Of a stretch of 64,000 nt of DNA, positions 1 through 8,478 are shown piece after piece; position 1 is the first letter of the stretch, and the number at the start of each line of letters is the position of its first letter. A program made the translations under genes and the position numbers. The notes beneath the pieces were generated by a model that had not been told where the DNA came from, ran no database searches, and saw only the letters and a program-made list of their open reading frames with translations. The DNA comes from Gammaproteobacteria bacterium. GTDB lineage: Bacteria; Pseudomonadota; Gammaproteobacteria; Steroidobacterales; Steroidobacteraceae. The stretch lies in NCBI GenBank assembly GCA_003137095.1, contig PLET01000063.1, forward strand, positions 1 to 64,000, written 5' to 3'.

Positions 1-492
<492 letters not shown>

Positions 493-501
493 GCTTGCCC
501 T

Positions 502-852
502 TTGGCGGTCCGATCGACAACATCGAAGATCCAATGCGGTACCGCGACCACGGCCAATGCGAGGTTCTGCGGCAACTGCGGGGCTGCGCTGAGTTGATCG
601 GACGCCTGCCCGCGCCTCGAGCCGGCCTCGCGGCGCTGGCGCTGGGCGCCGCCGGCGAAGCATTCGGGCGCGCCGGCGGCGGTGGCCACAGCGGCTCGGG
701 CTCGAGTTCGGGCGGCGGCGGACTTCACTTCGGCGGCGGCAGTGGTGGCAGCGCCGTCAGCGGCTTCATTGCGTTCCTGATCATCGCGATCATTCTCTGG
801 ACGCTGTACAAACGCTTCGGCGTGGGCGGGGGCACCCGCGCAGCTGATCATT
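502..852 (+). pseudogene. Possible remnant of a zinc-ribbon / Gly-rich single-TM protein
   Basis: The 520-bp gap between gltD and the next gene has no convincing intact gene. One frame reads QCGTATTANARFCGNCGAALS and stops at 595-597. This is the second half of a zinc ribbon; the first CxxC is spoiled because Lys sits where the first Cys belongs. In another frame, starting around a TTG at 594, a signal-like hydrophobic stretch is followed by a Gly/Ser-rich segment and a single membrane helix (FIAFLIIAIILWTLYKRFG) near 765-825. Zinc ribbon plus Gly-rich linker plus helix is a common layout, so the two parts may come from one gene broken by a frameshift. The coding signal fades after about 850. 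This is inference from composition and motifs; chance similarity in GC-rich DNA is possible. Confidence 0.28.
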
Positions 853-1013
853 GCCGGAACTGTGCGCTGCTCCACACTATTTGCGGGCGCAGGGCGGGTA
901 TGCGGCGCCGGTCATCGAGTCCCGCTGTGCAACAGCGCACAGACGGCCGCGGCCGGGATGGCGAGAATATGTTCATGGTCATATTCCATCTCAGCTGAGT
1001 TCAAGGCGGCGAC

Positions 1014-1766
1014 ATGATTCGGGAAAGCGCATCGGACAAGCGCAAAACGCGGCAAATGACGGGTCGCGGCGGGCGGGAGACGGCGATCGGCGCGTCCGCG
1101 GCCGAATGCGAGGAGCTGCTGCTCAAGCTCGCGCACGAGGTCAGCCGGCGGCATCAACTCGAAGGCGAGATCCGGGCGATGCGCACGGAGCTGGCCTGGG
1201 CGCGCGCCGAACTCGCCGGCACTCAGGCCGGGGAGAAGCGTGCGCGCCACCAGGCGCTGCACGATTGCCTGACCATGCTGCCGAATCGCAGCTTTTTCTG
1301 CGAACGCCTCGAGCATGAGCTCGCCTACACGCGCTCTTGCCGCCAGTCGCTCGCCCTCCTGTATCTCGACCTCGACGGATTCAAGAGCCTGAACGATGCG
1401 CATGGCCACGACACCGGCGACAAGCTGCTGCAGATCGTCGCGGCGCGCCTGACGCGCGCCGTGCGCGGTGACGACATGGTGAGCCGGCTGGGCGGCGACG
1501 AATTCGCCTGCCTGCTCGCCGGCATGCCGAGTCAGGCGGACCTGTACCGCCTGGCGAGCAAATTGTTCAACGTGGTGTCGGCGCCCCTGACCGTGGGCAA
1601 TCTGGAATTGTCCGTGTCTCCCAGCATCGGCATCGCGATCTCGCCGAACGACGGCGATTCCGCGGATGAATTGCTGAAGAATGCCGACGCCGCGATGTAC
1701 AGCGCCAAACGCCGGAAAACCCGCTATGCCTTCGCCGATTCGCGCGCGACGGCCGGGGCAAGCTAG
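1014..1766 (+). CDS. GGDEF diguanylate cyclase with N-terminal coiled coil
   Basis: Predicted cytoplasmic diguanylate cyclase of 250 residues, making cyclic-di-GMP from two GTP. Residues about 30-85 are charged and heptad-like (LLLKLAHEVSRRHQLEGEIR), probably a coiled coil for dimerisation. The GGDEF domain follows, with DLDGFKSLND metal and GTP-binding residues near 122 and an intact GGDEF at 160-164. The allosteric inhibition site RxxD is present as RGDD at residue 151, the usual five residues ahead of GGDEF, so product inhibition is likely. There is no membrane segment or recognisable input domain, so its signal is unknown. An alternative start lies at residue 15 (MTGRGG). It stands alone; the nearest c-di-GMP hydrolase candidate is 19 kb away. 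Confidence 0.92.
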   Translation: MIRESASDKRKTRQMTGRGGRETAIGASAAECEELLLKLAHEVSRRHQLEGEIRAMRTELAWARAELAGTQAGEKRARHQALHDCLTMLPNRSFFCERLEHELAYTRSCRQSLALLYLDLDGFKSLNDAHGHDTGDKLLQIVAARLTRAVRGDDMVSRLGGDEFACLLAGMPSQADLYRLASKLFNVVSAPLTVGNLELSVSPSIGIAISPNDGDSADELLKNADAAMYSAKRRKTRYAFADSRATAGAS

Positions 1767-2206
1767 ACGGGAAGCTCGCCGGCGTCCAAGCCGATTGCGC
1801 CGTCGAGGCCGTTTGCGCCGTTGCCGAGACGAATCTCGCCGGCCCCAGCCGAACCATTGCCGGCATGGGCGCTGAGCCCATGCATGTCGAGATGGCGCGC
1901 GTTGCCATTCATGTGCGGGACCCCGTCCTCATGTTCCGCCGCGCAGGCCTCGCGTGCGGACTTGCGCAACAGAATCGTCCTGCGCGTGGCCGCGGGCTCG
2001 AGAAATGTCCATAAGTCGCTGTTGATGTCGTCGAGCATGTCCACGATAGCCCGGCACACCTCCGCCGGCTCGATGTCTTCGTCCTTTGATTCGATCGCTA
2101 TGCGCAGGCATTGGCAAATCTGCGATACCTGGTTGAAGCGTGTGTGCAGGCTCGGCAGATCGATTTTACTCCCGTCCCGGGGGCGTCTGGCCCTTAGAGT
2201 GGTCAT
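1763..2206 (-). CDS. Small hypothetical protein, unknown function
   Basis: A 147-residue protein not recognised as a named family. A longer reading frame is open upstream, but the start at 2206 is chosen because a near-perfect ribosome binding site, AAAGGAGGTG, lies just ahead of it on the minus strand. The first 80 residues look like a compact helical domain (LHTRFNQVSQICQCLRIAI, then EVCRAIVDMLDDINSDLW). The C-terminal third is Gly/Ala/Asn-rich and probably disordered. There is no signal peptide or membrane helix. Its 3' end overlaps the end of the diguanylate cyclase gene by four bases, tail to tail. The strong ribosome site and ordinary amino acid mix argue for a real gene. A small regulatory or binding protein is possible, but nothing in the sequence shows this. 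Confidence 0.68.
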   Translation of the reverse strand: MTTLRARRPRDGSKIDLPSLHTRFNQVSQICQCLRIAIESKDEDIEPAEVCRAIVDMLDDINSDLWTFLEPAATRRTILLRKSAREACAAEHEDGVPHMNGNARHLDMHGLSAHAGNGSAGAGEIRLGNGANGLDGAIGLDAGELPV

Positions 2207-2363
2207 TCGCTGGCACCTCCTTTGCAAGGCGTGTTTACTCCGTACGGCACCTCCTGTCTGTACGCGACCGTACACAAGGGCGGCAGCGAGACGCGAACCG
2301 ATTGAAGCGCGCGCGATAACGGGTAAAGTGCGGGGCACATCCACCCACAACCGAGAGTAAGCC

Positions 2364-3293
2364 ATGCAAGCGGTCCGTCTTTACCGGTACGGAGGCCCCG
2401 AAGTCCTCGTGTTCGAAGAACATGTGCCGGATCCGCCGATGAACGGCGACGCGGTCATGATCGAAACCGTGGCGGCGAGCGTCAATCCCATCGACTGGAA
2501 GGTGCGTTCGGGCGCACGCCAAAAGGACTTCCCGCTGCTGCTGCCCGCCATATTGGGCCGGGACGTCAGCGGCGTCGTCAGTGCCGTTGGCGGGAACGTC
2601 CGGCATGTGAAGCCCGGCGACCGGGTCCTGGCGATGGGCGATGCCACCTACGCCGAGAAGGTGGTGATCGGCGGGTCGCTGGTCACGCACGCCCCGGACG
2701 GGCTCGATCTCGCCGATGCGGCGGCAATTCCGCTGATCTCGCTCACCGGAGATCAGCTCGTACGCCACGCCACCGCGGTGACGAAGGGGCAAACCCTGGT
2801 GGTGTCGGGCGCAATTGGCAGCGTCGGGCGGGCCGCCGTGCATACCGCGCTCAAGTTGGGTGTTCGGGTGATCGCGGCGGTGCGGGCAAGACAGGTCGAC
2901 GCGGCGCGGCAGCTGAATGTGCCGGAGGTGCTCGCCATCGACGACGATGCGGCCATTGCCGGGCTGCCGCCTCTGGACGCGGTGGCAGACACCGTCGGCG
3001 GCGAAGCCGCGGTGAAGCTCCTGGCGAAGGTGAAGCCCGGCGGCAGCTTCGGCTTTGCGTCCGTGCTGCCGGCCGGCGCTGCGGATGCTCATCCTTCCGT
3101 CAAGGTCACCCGGGTGTTTGCGCGGCCCGATCCCTCCAAGGTACGGGAATTCGCCGATGACGTGCGCGACGGCAAGTTCGCCCTGCCCATCGGTCACCGT
3201 CTGCCGCTGCGCGACGCCGCTCACGCCCACGTGCTTGGCGAGCGCGGCGGCGTCGGCAAGATCATCCTGCTGGTGCGACCCGCTGGCGGTTGA
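2364..3293 (+). CDS. Zinc-independent NADP-dependent oxidoreductase (quinone reductase-like MDR)
   Basis: A 309-residue member of the medium-chain dehydrogenase/reductase superfamily, quinone oxidoreductase branch. Such enzymes use NADPH to reduce quinones or activated double bonds. The N-terminal GroES-like part contains ASVNPIDWKVRSG and GRDVSGVVSAVG (residues about 42-77) and the PGDRV turn. The Rossmann part has GAIGSVGRAAVHTALKLG (about 149-167) for dinucleotide binding. The four-cysteine structural zinc cluster and the catalytic zinc ligands of alcohol dehydrogenases are absent, which fits the QOR branch. Length is usual for the family. It is divergent from the small gene at 1763-2206 and its tail overlaps the opposing RDD gene by 32 bp. 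The substrate cannot be told from sequence. Confidence 0.88.
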   Translation: MQAVRLYRYGGPEVLVFEEHVPDPPMNGDAVMIETVAASVNPIDWKVRSGARQKDFPLLLPAILGRDVSGVVSAVGGNVRHVKPGDRVLAMGDATYAEKVVIGGSLVTHAPDGLDLADAAAIPLISLTGDQLVRHATAVTKGQTLVVSGAIGSVGRAAVHTALKLGVRVIAAVRARQVDAARQLNVPEVLAIDDDAAIAGLPPLDAVADTVGGEAAVKLLAKVKPGGSFGFASVLPAGAADAHPSVKVTRVFARPDPSKVREFADDVRDGKFALPIGHRLPLRDAAHAHVLGERGGVGKIILLVRPAGG

Positions 3294-4869
3294 CGCGCAC
3301 CACCACCGTTCCGGCGATCTTGTCGTGCCATGCCTGGTGCGCAGGGTCGAAGGCTATCCAGAAAAATCCGAGGCCGACCACCGCCAGAGACAGAAAACAA
3401 CCCAGCGCACGCACGATCGCGGTTTCCCAGTCGATCGGTCTGCCGTCGAGCCGTACCACTTGTAGACCGAAGACGATCCCGCCGACTGTGGCGCCGCGCG
3501 CTTTCCACATGATGGCCCCGTAGGCCGCCAGTACGATCAGATGAAGATGACCGAATCCATGCAGAAGATGGGTCGCAAATCCGATCAGCAGCACATCGAG
3601 CAGCAGCGCACCCATGCGCATCCAAAAGCCGGCATGCGGCAAGGACGCGCTCACCGCGGCGGCGGCGTGCGAAGCGGCGGCCTGAGAACCCGCGGTCTGG
3701 GAACCGGCGGTCTGCGAACCCGCCGTCTGCGAAGCGGCGGCCGGCGATTCACCGGCCGGCGGCGTCTGCGGCGCGGTGGTGCCGGAGCCGGCATCCGCGG
3801 GCGCAGCGGTTGCCGGTGCCGCGGTGCCTGAATCCGCCGCCGCGTCCGGCGGGGCGGCGGGCTGAATCACGGCTTCGCGCGCTTGCACCGCCAACAGCAG
3901 GGTATAGGCGATTGCGCCCAGTCCGAGAATGCCGAGCAGCTTGTACACCACAAATCCGAGCACCGGCACTACGTACAGCAGCAGCACGAGCACGCCGCCG
4001 ATGAGTACGGCCGTCGCGGGTTGATTCACCGCACCCGTGGCCCGCGTGCCGATGATGCGTCGTCCGATCACTGCCAGCATCACCGCCTTGCCGAACAGCC
4101 CGGCGCAAAACAGGCCCAGCACCACGAAGGGCACGGCGGGGATGCCGACGACCGTCACGCACAAGAGCACCACGAGCACCGGAGTCAGCAGCATGGTGAT
4201 GAGGGCCGCCAGCACGGTGCGGCCGGGCTGCGCCTCGACCGTTCGCACGCATTGGGTGAGGCCGTCGCGAAACCCCAGGGCCAGACATACGTACAGCAAC
4301 AGGAAGGCCAAGGCCAGACCCCAGGCCCAGTCCAAACCGGCAACCAGCGCGAGCGGCCGCCCGTACAGCAAGCAGTGCTGGACCCAGGTGCGCAGCCACA
4401 TCATGCCGCCGAATTTGCCGCCAAGGACATTCTGCACACTGCCATGAACGATGGCCGCAGGATCGCGCACCACCTCGCCACCGATCGACACCACGTCGCC
4501 GCCAATTTCCGCATGCGGTCCGAGCTCGACGTTGCCGACCACTGCAACGGCCGAGCCGCCGATCCTGCCGTCGACGTAGGTGTTTCCGAGAACCGCGACG
4601 GCGCTGCCGCTGACGGTTCCTGCGGCATGCGTGTCGCCGAGGATCGACACGACGCTCCGGGTATCGCCCTCGCTGCTCGATGAGCCGGCGATCGAGACCA
4701 CCGAATCGGCGCTCTCACCCGCATGCAGGACCGAGTCATGGCCGATGCCCACCAGAGCGTGGCCATGGTTCTCGCGCGAATCCGGTGCCGCAGCCTCGGC
4801 GGGAACCCAGAGCGCGGCGCAAAACAGCAGAGAAACCAGCCATAGGAATCGAAAAGCGCGCATGTTCAT
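3262..4869 (-). CDS. Bactofilin-like beta-helix / multi-TM / RDD domain membrane protein
   Basis: A 535-residue envelope protein. Residues 1-26 form a signal peptide ending in AEAAA. Residues about 40-150 form a repetitive short-strand domain (SVVSILGDTHAAG, SAVAVLGNTYVDG, SAVAVVGNVELG), a polymer-forming bactofilin-like beta-helix. Four or more hydrophobic helices follow (about 180-340), then an Ala/Pro/Ser/Thr-rich linker with five-residue repeats, then an RDD domain (about 420-530: GFWMRMGALLLDVLLIG, GGIVFGLQVVRLDGRPIDW, HDKIAGTVVV). Its ATG overlaps the stop of the anti-sigma-like gene (ATGA). It is therefore the third gene of a sigma/anti-sigma operon, and may be its target or part of its sensing branch. 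This combination of a secreted filament-like domain with an RDD membrane domain in one chain is unusual. The function is unknown. Confidence 0.78.
   Translation of the reverse strand: MNMRAFRFLWLVSLLFCAALWVPAEAAAPDSRENHGHALVGIGHDSVLHAGESADSVVSIAGSSSSEGDTRSVVSILGDTHAAGTVSGSAVAVLGNTYVDGRIGGSAVAVVGNVELGPHAEIGGDVVSIGGEVVRDPAAIVHGSVQNVLGGKFGGMMWLRTWVQHCLLYGRPLALVAGLDWAWGLALAFLLLYVCLALGFRDGLTQCVRTVEAQPGRTVLAALITMLLTPVLVVLLCVTVVGIPAVPFVVLGLFCAGLFGKAVMLAVIGRRIIGTRATGAVNQPATAVLIGGVLVLLLYVVPVLGFVVYKLLGILGLGAIAYTLLLAVQAREAVIQPAAPPDAAADSGTAAPATAAPADAGSGTTAPQTPPAGESPAAASQTAGSQTAGSQTAGSQAAASHAAAAVSASLPHAGFWMRMGALLLDVLLIGFATHLLHGFGHLHLIVLAAYGAIMWKARGATVGGIVFGLQVVRLDGRPIDWETAIVRALGCFLSLAVVGLGFFWIAFDPAHQAWHDKIAGTVVVRVNRQRVAPAG
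3671..3745. repeat. Five 15-bp in-frame tandem repeats in the RDD-protein linker
   Basis: Five 15-bp units run without gaps (3671, 3686, 3701, 3716, 3731). They share the pattern GAA(C/G)C(C/G)GC(C/G)GTCTG(C/G), with the outer units most diverged. On the minus strand they encode copies of Ser-Gln-Thr-Ala-Gly in the linker between the membrane helices and the RDD domain. Because the unit is a multiple of three, gain or loss of units would change linker length without shifting frame. Confidence 0.85.
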
Positions 4870-5354
4870 TGATCACCTGACGTTATCGTTAACCGGTCAT
4901 TCACTGGGCGTAAATAGAGAAAGCGATAGGCGGCAGCGCCCAAGCCGAACAGGCACACATACAGCGACGCGGCCACGGCCAGCAGGGTGTCGAGCCACGC
5001 CGCCGGAAGGGCGTTCGCAAGCGACACCGCGAGATCACCGGCGGCGGCACCGAGCTGCGTCAGATGCCGCACCCAGAAATTTGCCAGCACATCGGATTCG
5101 ATCAGGGTGCGGATCGACACCTCCATCCAGGAGCCGCTCAGCAAGGCCACCGCCGCGAGGATGCCGCAGGTCGCGACGAAGCCCGCGCGGGCGGACATCG
5201 GCCAGTGCCGGAAGCTGCGGCGTGGCCAGGTCTGTGCGGCGCGCCGCGCCAATTCGGCGTGCACCCGGGATTCGAGATCGTGGGGCGCAGGCCGCGCGGG
5301 CAGGCCGCGCAAGGTGGCGTGCAGCAGGCGCTCGAGCCGATCGTCGTCATTCAT
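4866..5354 (-). CDS. Anti-sigma-factor-like single/double-TM protein
   Basis: A 162-residue protein directly downstream of an ECF sigma factor, overlapping it by four bases (ATGA at 5351-5354) and overlapping the following gene in the same way. Such coupling is the classic layout for an anti-sigma factor. The N-terminal about 50 residues are cytoplasmic and charged (MNDDDRLERLLHATLRGLP), suited to sigma binding. Two hydrophobic helices follow (about 58-75, FVATCGILAAVALLSG, and about 125-145, LLAVAASLYVCLFGLG), separated by a probable periplasmic loop. No zinc-binding HxxxCxxC motif is present, so it would not be a ZAS-type anti-sigma factor. The role is inferred from context and topology; no family match is certain. 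Confidence 0.68.
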   Translation of the reverse strand: MNDDDRLERLLHATLRGLPARPAPHDLESRVHAELARRAAQTWPRRSFRHWPMSARAGFVATCGILAAVALLSGSWMEVSIRTLIESDVLANFWVRHLTQLGAAAGDLAVSLANALPAAWLDTLLAVAASLYVCLFGLGAAAYRFLYLRPVNDRLTITSGDQ

Positions 5355-5935
5355 GGGACCATGCCCGCAGACTGCAGCATCGGCAGCAAAGCGAGCCGCG
5401 CGCGACGTATGTCGATCTTCACCTTGGCGAGCGTGACGTGCAGCCGTTCGGAAATCTCCTGATAGGACAGATCCTCGAAGTGATACAGAACCAGCGGAAC
5501 CCGTTGGTGCTCCGGCAGCCGCTGCAGCGCCGCGTCGACCACCGCGCGCCGCTGTTCCGAACCCAGATTCTCCAGCAGCGTGTCCGGCACGGGCACATCG
5601 GGTTCCGGCCCCGATTCCCCGGCGTCGTCGGCGCGCATCTCGGAGAACAGCCGCCAGCGCTTGCGGTAGCGGCTGAGGTGATTGAGCGCCAGATTGGTGG
5701 CCACGGTCTTCAGCCAGCCCGGGGCCGAGGGCTGAAGGCGCAATTGCGGAAAAATCCCGTAAGCCTTGATGAAGACCTCCTGCGCGATGTCCTGCGCCTG
5801 GGCGTCGCTGCCCGTCAGGCGGGCCGCCGTCGAGAAAACCATGTCTTGATGGGCACGCATGAACTCCGTGAACTCCGCTGATTGGTCCGACCCGGTGGAC
5901 GTTGTCTGCACTGGCGTGTGTCCGTTTAGACCCAA
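5351..5935 (-). CDS. ECF-family RNA polymerase sigma factor
   Basis: A 194-residue extracytoplasmic-function sigma-70 factor. Region 2 is at about 20-95 (MRAHQDMVFSTAARLTGSD, QDIAQEVFIKAYG, WLKTVATNLALNHLSRYRKR) and region 4 at about 135-190 (ALQRLPEHQRVPLVLYHFED, SYQEISERLHVTLAKVKIDI). It would direct polymerase to a small regulon, normally held inactive by the membrane protein encoded next. It is first of three genes coupled by four-base overlaps. Between regions 2 and 4 sits an acidic Pro-rich linker (ADDAGESGPEPDVPVPD). The gene probably drives its own operon, but I cannot assign a promoter. Family length is typical. Confidence 0.92.
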   Translation of the reverse strand: MGLNGHTPVQTTSTGSDQSAEFTEFMRAHQDMVFSTAARLTGSDAQAQDIAQEVFIKAYGIFPQLRLQPSAPGWLKTVATNLALNHLSRYRKRWRLFSEMRADDAGESGPEPDVPVPDTLLENLGSEQRRAVVDAALQRLPEHQRVPLVLYHFEDLSYQEISERLHVTLAKVKIDIRRARLALLPMLQSAGMVP

Positions 5936-5975
5936 AACACCGCGGGGAGGAAAAAGTTACAGCAAAGTGCGGTGC

Positions 5976-6000
5976 CAGGGCCGGCGCCGCGCCGGCCCTG
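5976..6000 (-). terminator. Hairpin downstream of the small HExxH membrane-protein gene
   Basis: A perfect inverted repeat with an 11-bp GC stem and 3-base loop (CAGGGCCGGCG / CGCCGGCCCTG). It lies between the stop of the minus-strand gene ending at 6025 and the sigma-factor start at 5935. On the minus strand a T-rich stretch (CTTTTTCC) occurs about 20 bases later, so termination is plausible but not textbook. It would separate the recQ unit from the sigma operon. Confidence 0.42.
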
Positions 6001-6024
6001 CGGCTGACCACAGCCTGCGGGTGT

Positions 6025-6441
6025 TTATGAGGGACTCTGGGAAGGCCGGTCGCGGCCGAAGGCCTGCCGTTCGAAATGATTGTCCCAGTAGGCGCGGCGG
6101 CCGCACAGCACCTGCCAAAGACTGGACAGCAGATACGCGGGCAGAAAGAGCGGACCCCAGCGCTCGTATTGGCCCACATGCACCAGTTCGTGCTCGCGGC
6201 TCTCGGCGAGCGATGCCGTGTTCACCGCCAGGATGACGTGCCCGAGGGTCATCGCCGAAAACCGGCAGGCCGGCGGCAGCCTGTCGACCCAGCGGCCGAG
6301 CCAGCCGCCGCTGAAGGCCAGCGCATGCGAAACGGCGCTCAGTCGCGCACCCAGCAGAAATGCGGCGAGGCCGGCAAGCAGGCCGACGGCCGTATTCGGG
6401 GCGGCCCATACATAGGCGCCGATCCGGGTGCAGCGATGCAT
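6025..6441 (-). CDS. Small integral membrane protein with HELVH motif
   Basis: A 138-residue membrane protein of unknown function. It has an N-terminal hydrophobic region (about 10-35, TAVGLLAGLAAFLLGARLSA), the stretch FSAMTLGHVILAVNTASLA, then REHELVHVGQYERWGPLFLP (about 83-102), and a C-terminal segment YWDNHFERQAF. The HELVH fits HExxH, the zinc site of metallopeptidases, and the whole core recurs in uncharacterised proteins of other bacteria, so the motif is likely functional. The protein is much shorter than known membrane peptidases, so a protease role is only a suggestion. It begins five bases after the recQ stop, so the two are probably co-transcribed. Confidence 0.62.
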   Translation of the reverse strand: MHRCTRIGAYVWAAPNTAVGLLAGLAAFLLGARLSAVSHALAFSGGWLGRWVDRLPPACRFSAMTLGHVILAVNTASLAESREHELVHVGQYERWGPLFLPAYLLSSLWQVLCGRRAYWDNHFERQAFGRDRPSQSPS

Positions 6442-6446
6442 GGCGT

Positions 6447-8324
6447 CTATGCGCCCGCCGGGCGGCGCTCAGACGCGCGCGACCGATGTTCGCGGACCGC
6501 GGCGATGAATTGCTCACCGTAGCGCGCCAGTTTCGCCTGACCCACGCCGGGCAGCGCCGCGAACTGGTTTAGGTCGAGCGGTCCGCGCTCGGCCATTTCA
6601 CGCAGCGTCGAATCGTGAAAAATGACGTAGGGCGGCAGGCCGGTCTCGTCCGCCAGCCGCTTGCGCAGCGCCCGCAGGCGTTCGAACAGGGCGTCTTCGG
6701 CGGCCGCGGGATGCTTGCCGGAGGCGCCGCGGGCGCGGACGCCCGTCACTGCGCGCGCAATGCCCAATGCGCGCGCGATGCTCACCGTGCGCTCGCCGCG
6801 CAACACCTCCCAGCTGTCGGCGTTGAGTGACAACACCGAATAGCCGTCCTGTGTCTGATCGATCAATCCCTGATGCAGCAGGGCGCGCGCGAGGTTGCGC
6901 CACTCCTCGATTCCCCGGTGCCTGCCGACACCGTGGACGCTCAGGGTTTCGTGGGCGTTGCCGAGCAGGCGCGCGGTGCGCGCGCCGCGCAGGATATCGA
7001 TGACGTACGCTGCACCGAAGCGCTGGCCGCGCTGCGCCAGGCGCGCGATGCACGACAGGAATTGCCGGGCCTCCACGCTCCAATCCTCCACGGCACGCGG
7101 CTCGCAGCAGTTGTCACATGCGCCGCAATTGCCGCTGAGCGTCTCGCCGAAGTAGCGCAATTGCACGGCACGGCGGCACTCGGTGGATTGCGCGAACTGC
7201 AGCACATGGCGCAGCTGCTGGCGGCCGATGCGCTGCTCGTCCTCGAGCGGCGCTCCGGTGTCCGGGTCGACCTTCTGCTGAATCAGGAATTCCGCGGTGC
7301 GGATGTCCGCGCCGCCGAAATACAAGATGCAGACGGCCGGATCGCCATCGCGGCCGGCGCGGCCGGATTCCTGGTAATAACCCTCGAGGGATCTCGGCAG
7401 ATCGTGGTGAACCACCCAGCGAACATCCGGTTTGTTGATGCCCATGCCGAAGGCGATGGTCGCCACGATCACCTGCAGATCGTCGCGAATGAAGGCTTCC
7501 TGGGTGTCGCGCCGAGTCCCGGCATCGAGTCCCGCATGATAGGGCGCGGCGCGGATGGCGTCGGCGTGCAGCCTGGCCGCCAATTCATCGACAGCGCGGC
7601 GTGACAGGCAATAGACGATGCCCGAACCGCCCCGCCGCGCCAACGCGAGCAGTTCCGGATAGGTGGACTCGCTCCTGGGCCGCACGCTATAAAAGAGATT
7701 CGGCCGGTTGAAGCTCGCCACATGCACGGCCGGTTCGCGCAGTGCCAGTTGCGCGATGATGTCGCTGCGCACCCGCGCCGTGGCGGTGGCGGTGAACGCC
7801 TGCATCGGAACGTCGGGATGACGGCGCCGCAGTTCGGCGAGGCGGCGGTACTCCGGGCGGAAGTCATGGCCCCACTCGGAAACGCAGTGCGCTTCGTCGA
7901 TGACGAAGGCATTGATGCCTGCGGTCGATGCCAGCCGCTTGAGGGGGTCGTCGAGAAAGTCCTGCAGCAGCAGCCGTTCCGGAGCGAGATAGACCAGCTT
8001 GTACAGGCCGCGCCCGAGGGCCGCCGTGCGCCGTTGCACCTCGGCCGGATCGAGGCTCGAGTTGATGAAGGTTGCAGCGATGCCGTTATCGCCGAGTTGG
8101 CGCACCTGATCCTGCATCAGGGCGATCAGCGGCGAGACGACCAGCGTCACGCCGGGCTGCAACAAGGCCGGCAGCTGAAAGCACAGGGACTTTCCGCCGC
8201 CGGTGGGCATGAGCGCGAGCACGTCACGGCGTGCAAGCGCGTCGCGCACAATGACTTCCTGGCCGGGTTTGAATCCGTCGAAGCCGAACAGGCGCTTGAG
8301 CTCCCCCTCGAGGTCCCCGGTCAT
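6447..8324 (-). CDS. recQ: ATP-dependent DNA helicase RecQ
   Basis: A 625-residue superfamily-2 3'-5' DNA helicase acting in RecF-pathway repair and at stalled forks. The helicase core starts at once: Walker A TGGGKSLCFQLPAL (about 40-54), DEAH box in VIDEAHCVSEWGHDFRP (about 140-157) including the RecQ-specific aromatic-rich loop, and motif VI ESGRAGRDGDPA (about 322-333). The RecQ-Ct zinc site is visible as C at the start of CRRAVQLRYFGE plus CGACDNCC near residue 385. A winged-helix part and an HRDC domain (LRALRKRLADETGLPPYVIF, DLNQFAALPGVGQAKLARYG) complete the typical layout. Length matches E. coli RecQ (about 610). It is divergent from hemD. Confidence 0.97.
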   Translation of the reverse strand: MTGDLEGELKRLFGFDGFKPGQEVIVRDALARRDVLALMPTGGGKSLCFQLPALLQPGVTLVVSPLIALMQDQVRQLGDNGIAATFINSSLDPAEVQRRTAALGRGLYKLVYLAPERLLLQDFLDDPLKRLASTAGINAFVIDEAHCVSEWGHDFRPEYRRLAELRRRHPDVPMQAFTATATARVRSDIIAQLALREPAVHVASFNRPNLFYSVRPRSESTYPELLALARRGGSGIVYCLSRRAVDELAARLHADAIRAAPYHAGLDAGTRRDTQEAFIRDDLQVIVATIAFGMGINKPDVRWVVHHDLPRSLEGYYQESGRAGRDGDPAVCILYFGGADIRTAEFLIQQKVDPDTGAPLEDEQRIGRQQLRHVLQFAQSTECRRAVQLRYFGETLSGNCGACDNCCEPRAVEDWSVEARQFLSCIARLAQRGQRFGAAYVIDILRGARTARLLGNAHETLSVHGVGRHRGIEEWRNLARALLHQGLIDQTQDGYSVLSLNADSWEVLRGERTVSIARALGIARAVTGVRARGASGKHPAAAEDALFERLRALRKRLADETGLPPYVIFHDSTLREMAERGPLDLNQFAALPGVGQAKLARYGEQFIAAVREHRSRASERRPAGA

Positions 8325-8478
8325 CGGACAGTGGCTCCGCAGTCGTCATCCCCCATCGATCACCAGCGCCGGCATTGCGATTCTCAAACGTTCCGTCTAT
8401 CAGAGCGGGAGTTTGACACAAATTCGATCGCGAGATCGGGGTAGCCGGATTCGCGCGGTGCGCTCGATTAATGCGAGG

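Noticed and set aside
493-1013. Intact gene on the minus strand (354-875) opposite the zinc-ribbon remnant
   Set aside because: Its translation is Ala/Arg-rich without any domain and overlaps the end of gltD; no ribosome site supports it.
2364-3293. Zinc alcohol dehydrogenase
   Set aside because: The Cys ligands of catalytic and structural zinc are missing, so the quinone-oxidoreductase branch fits better.
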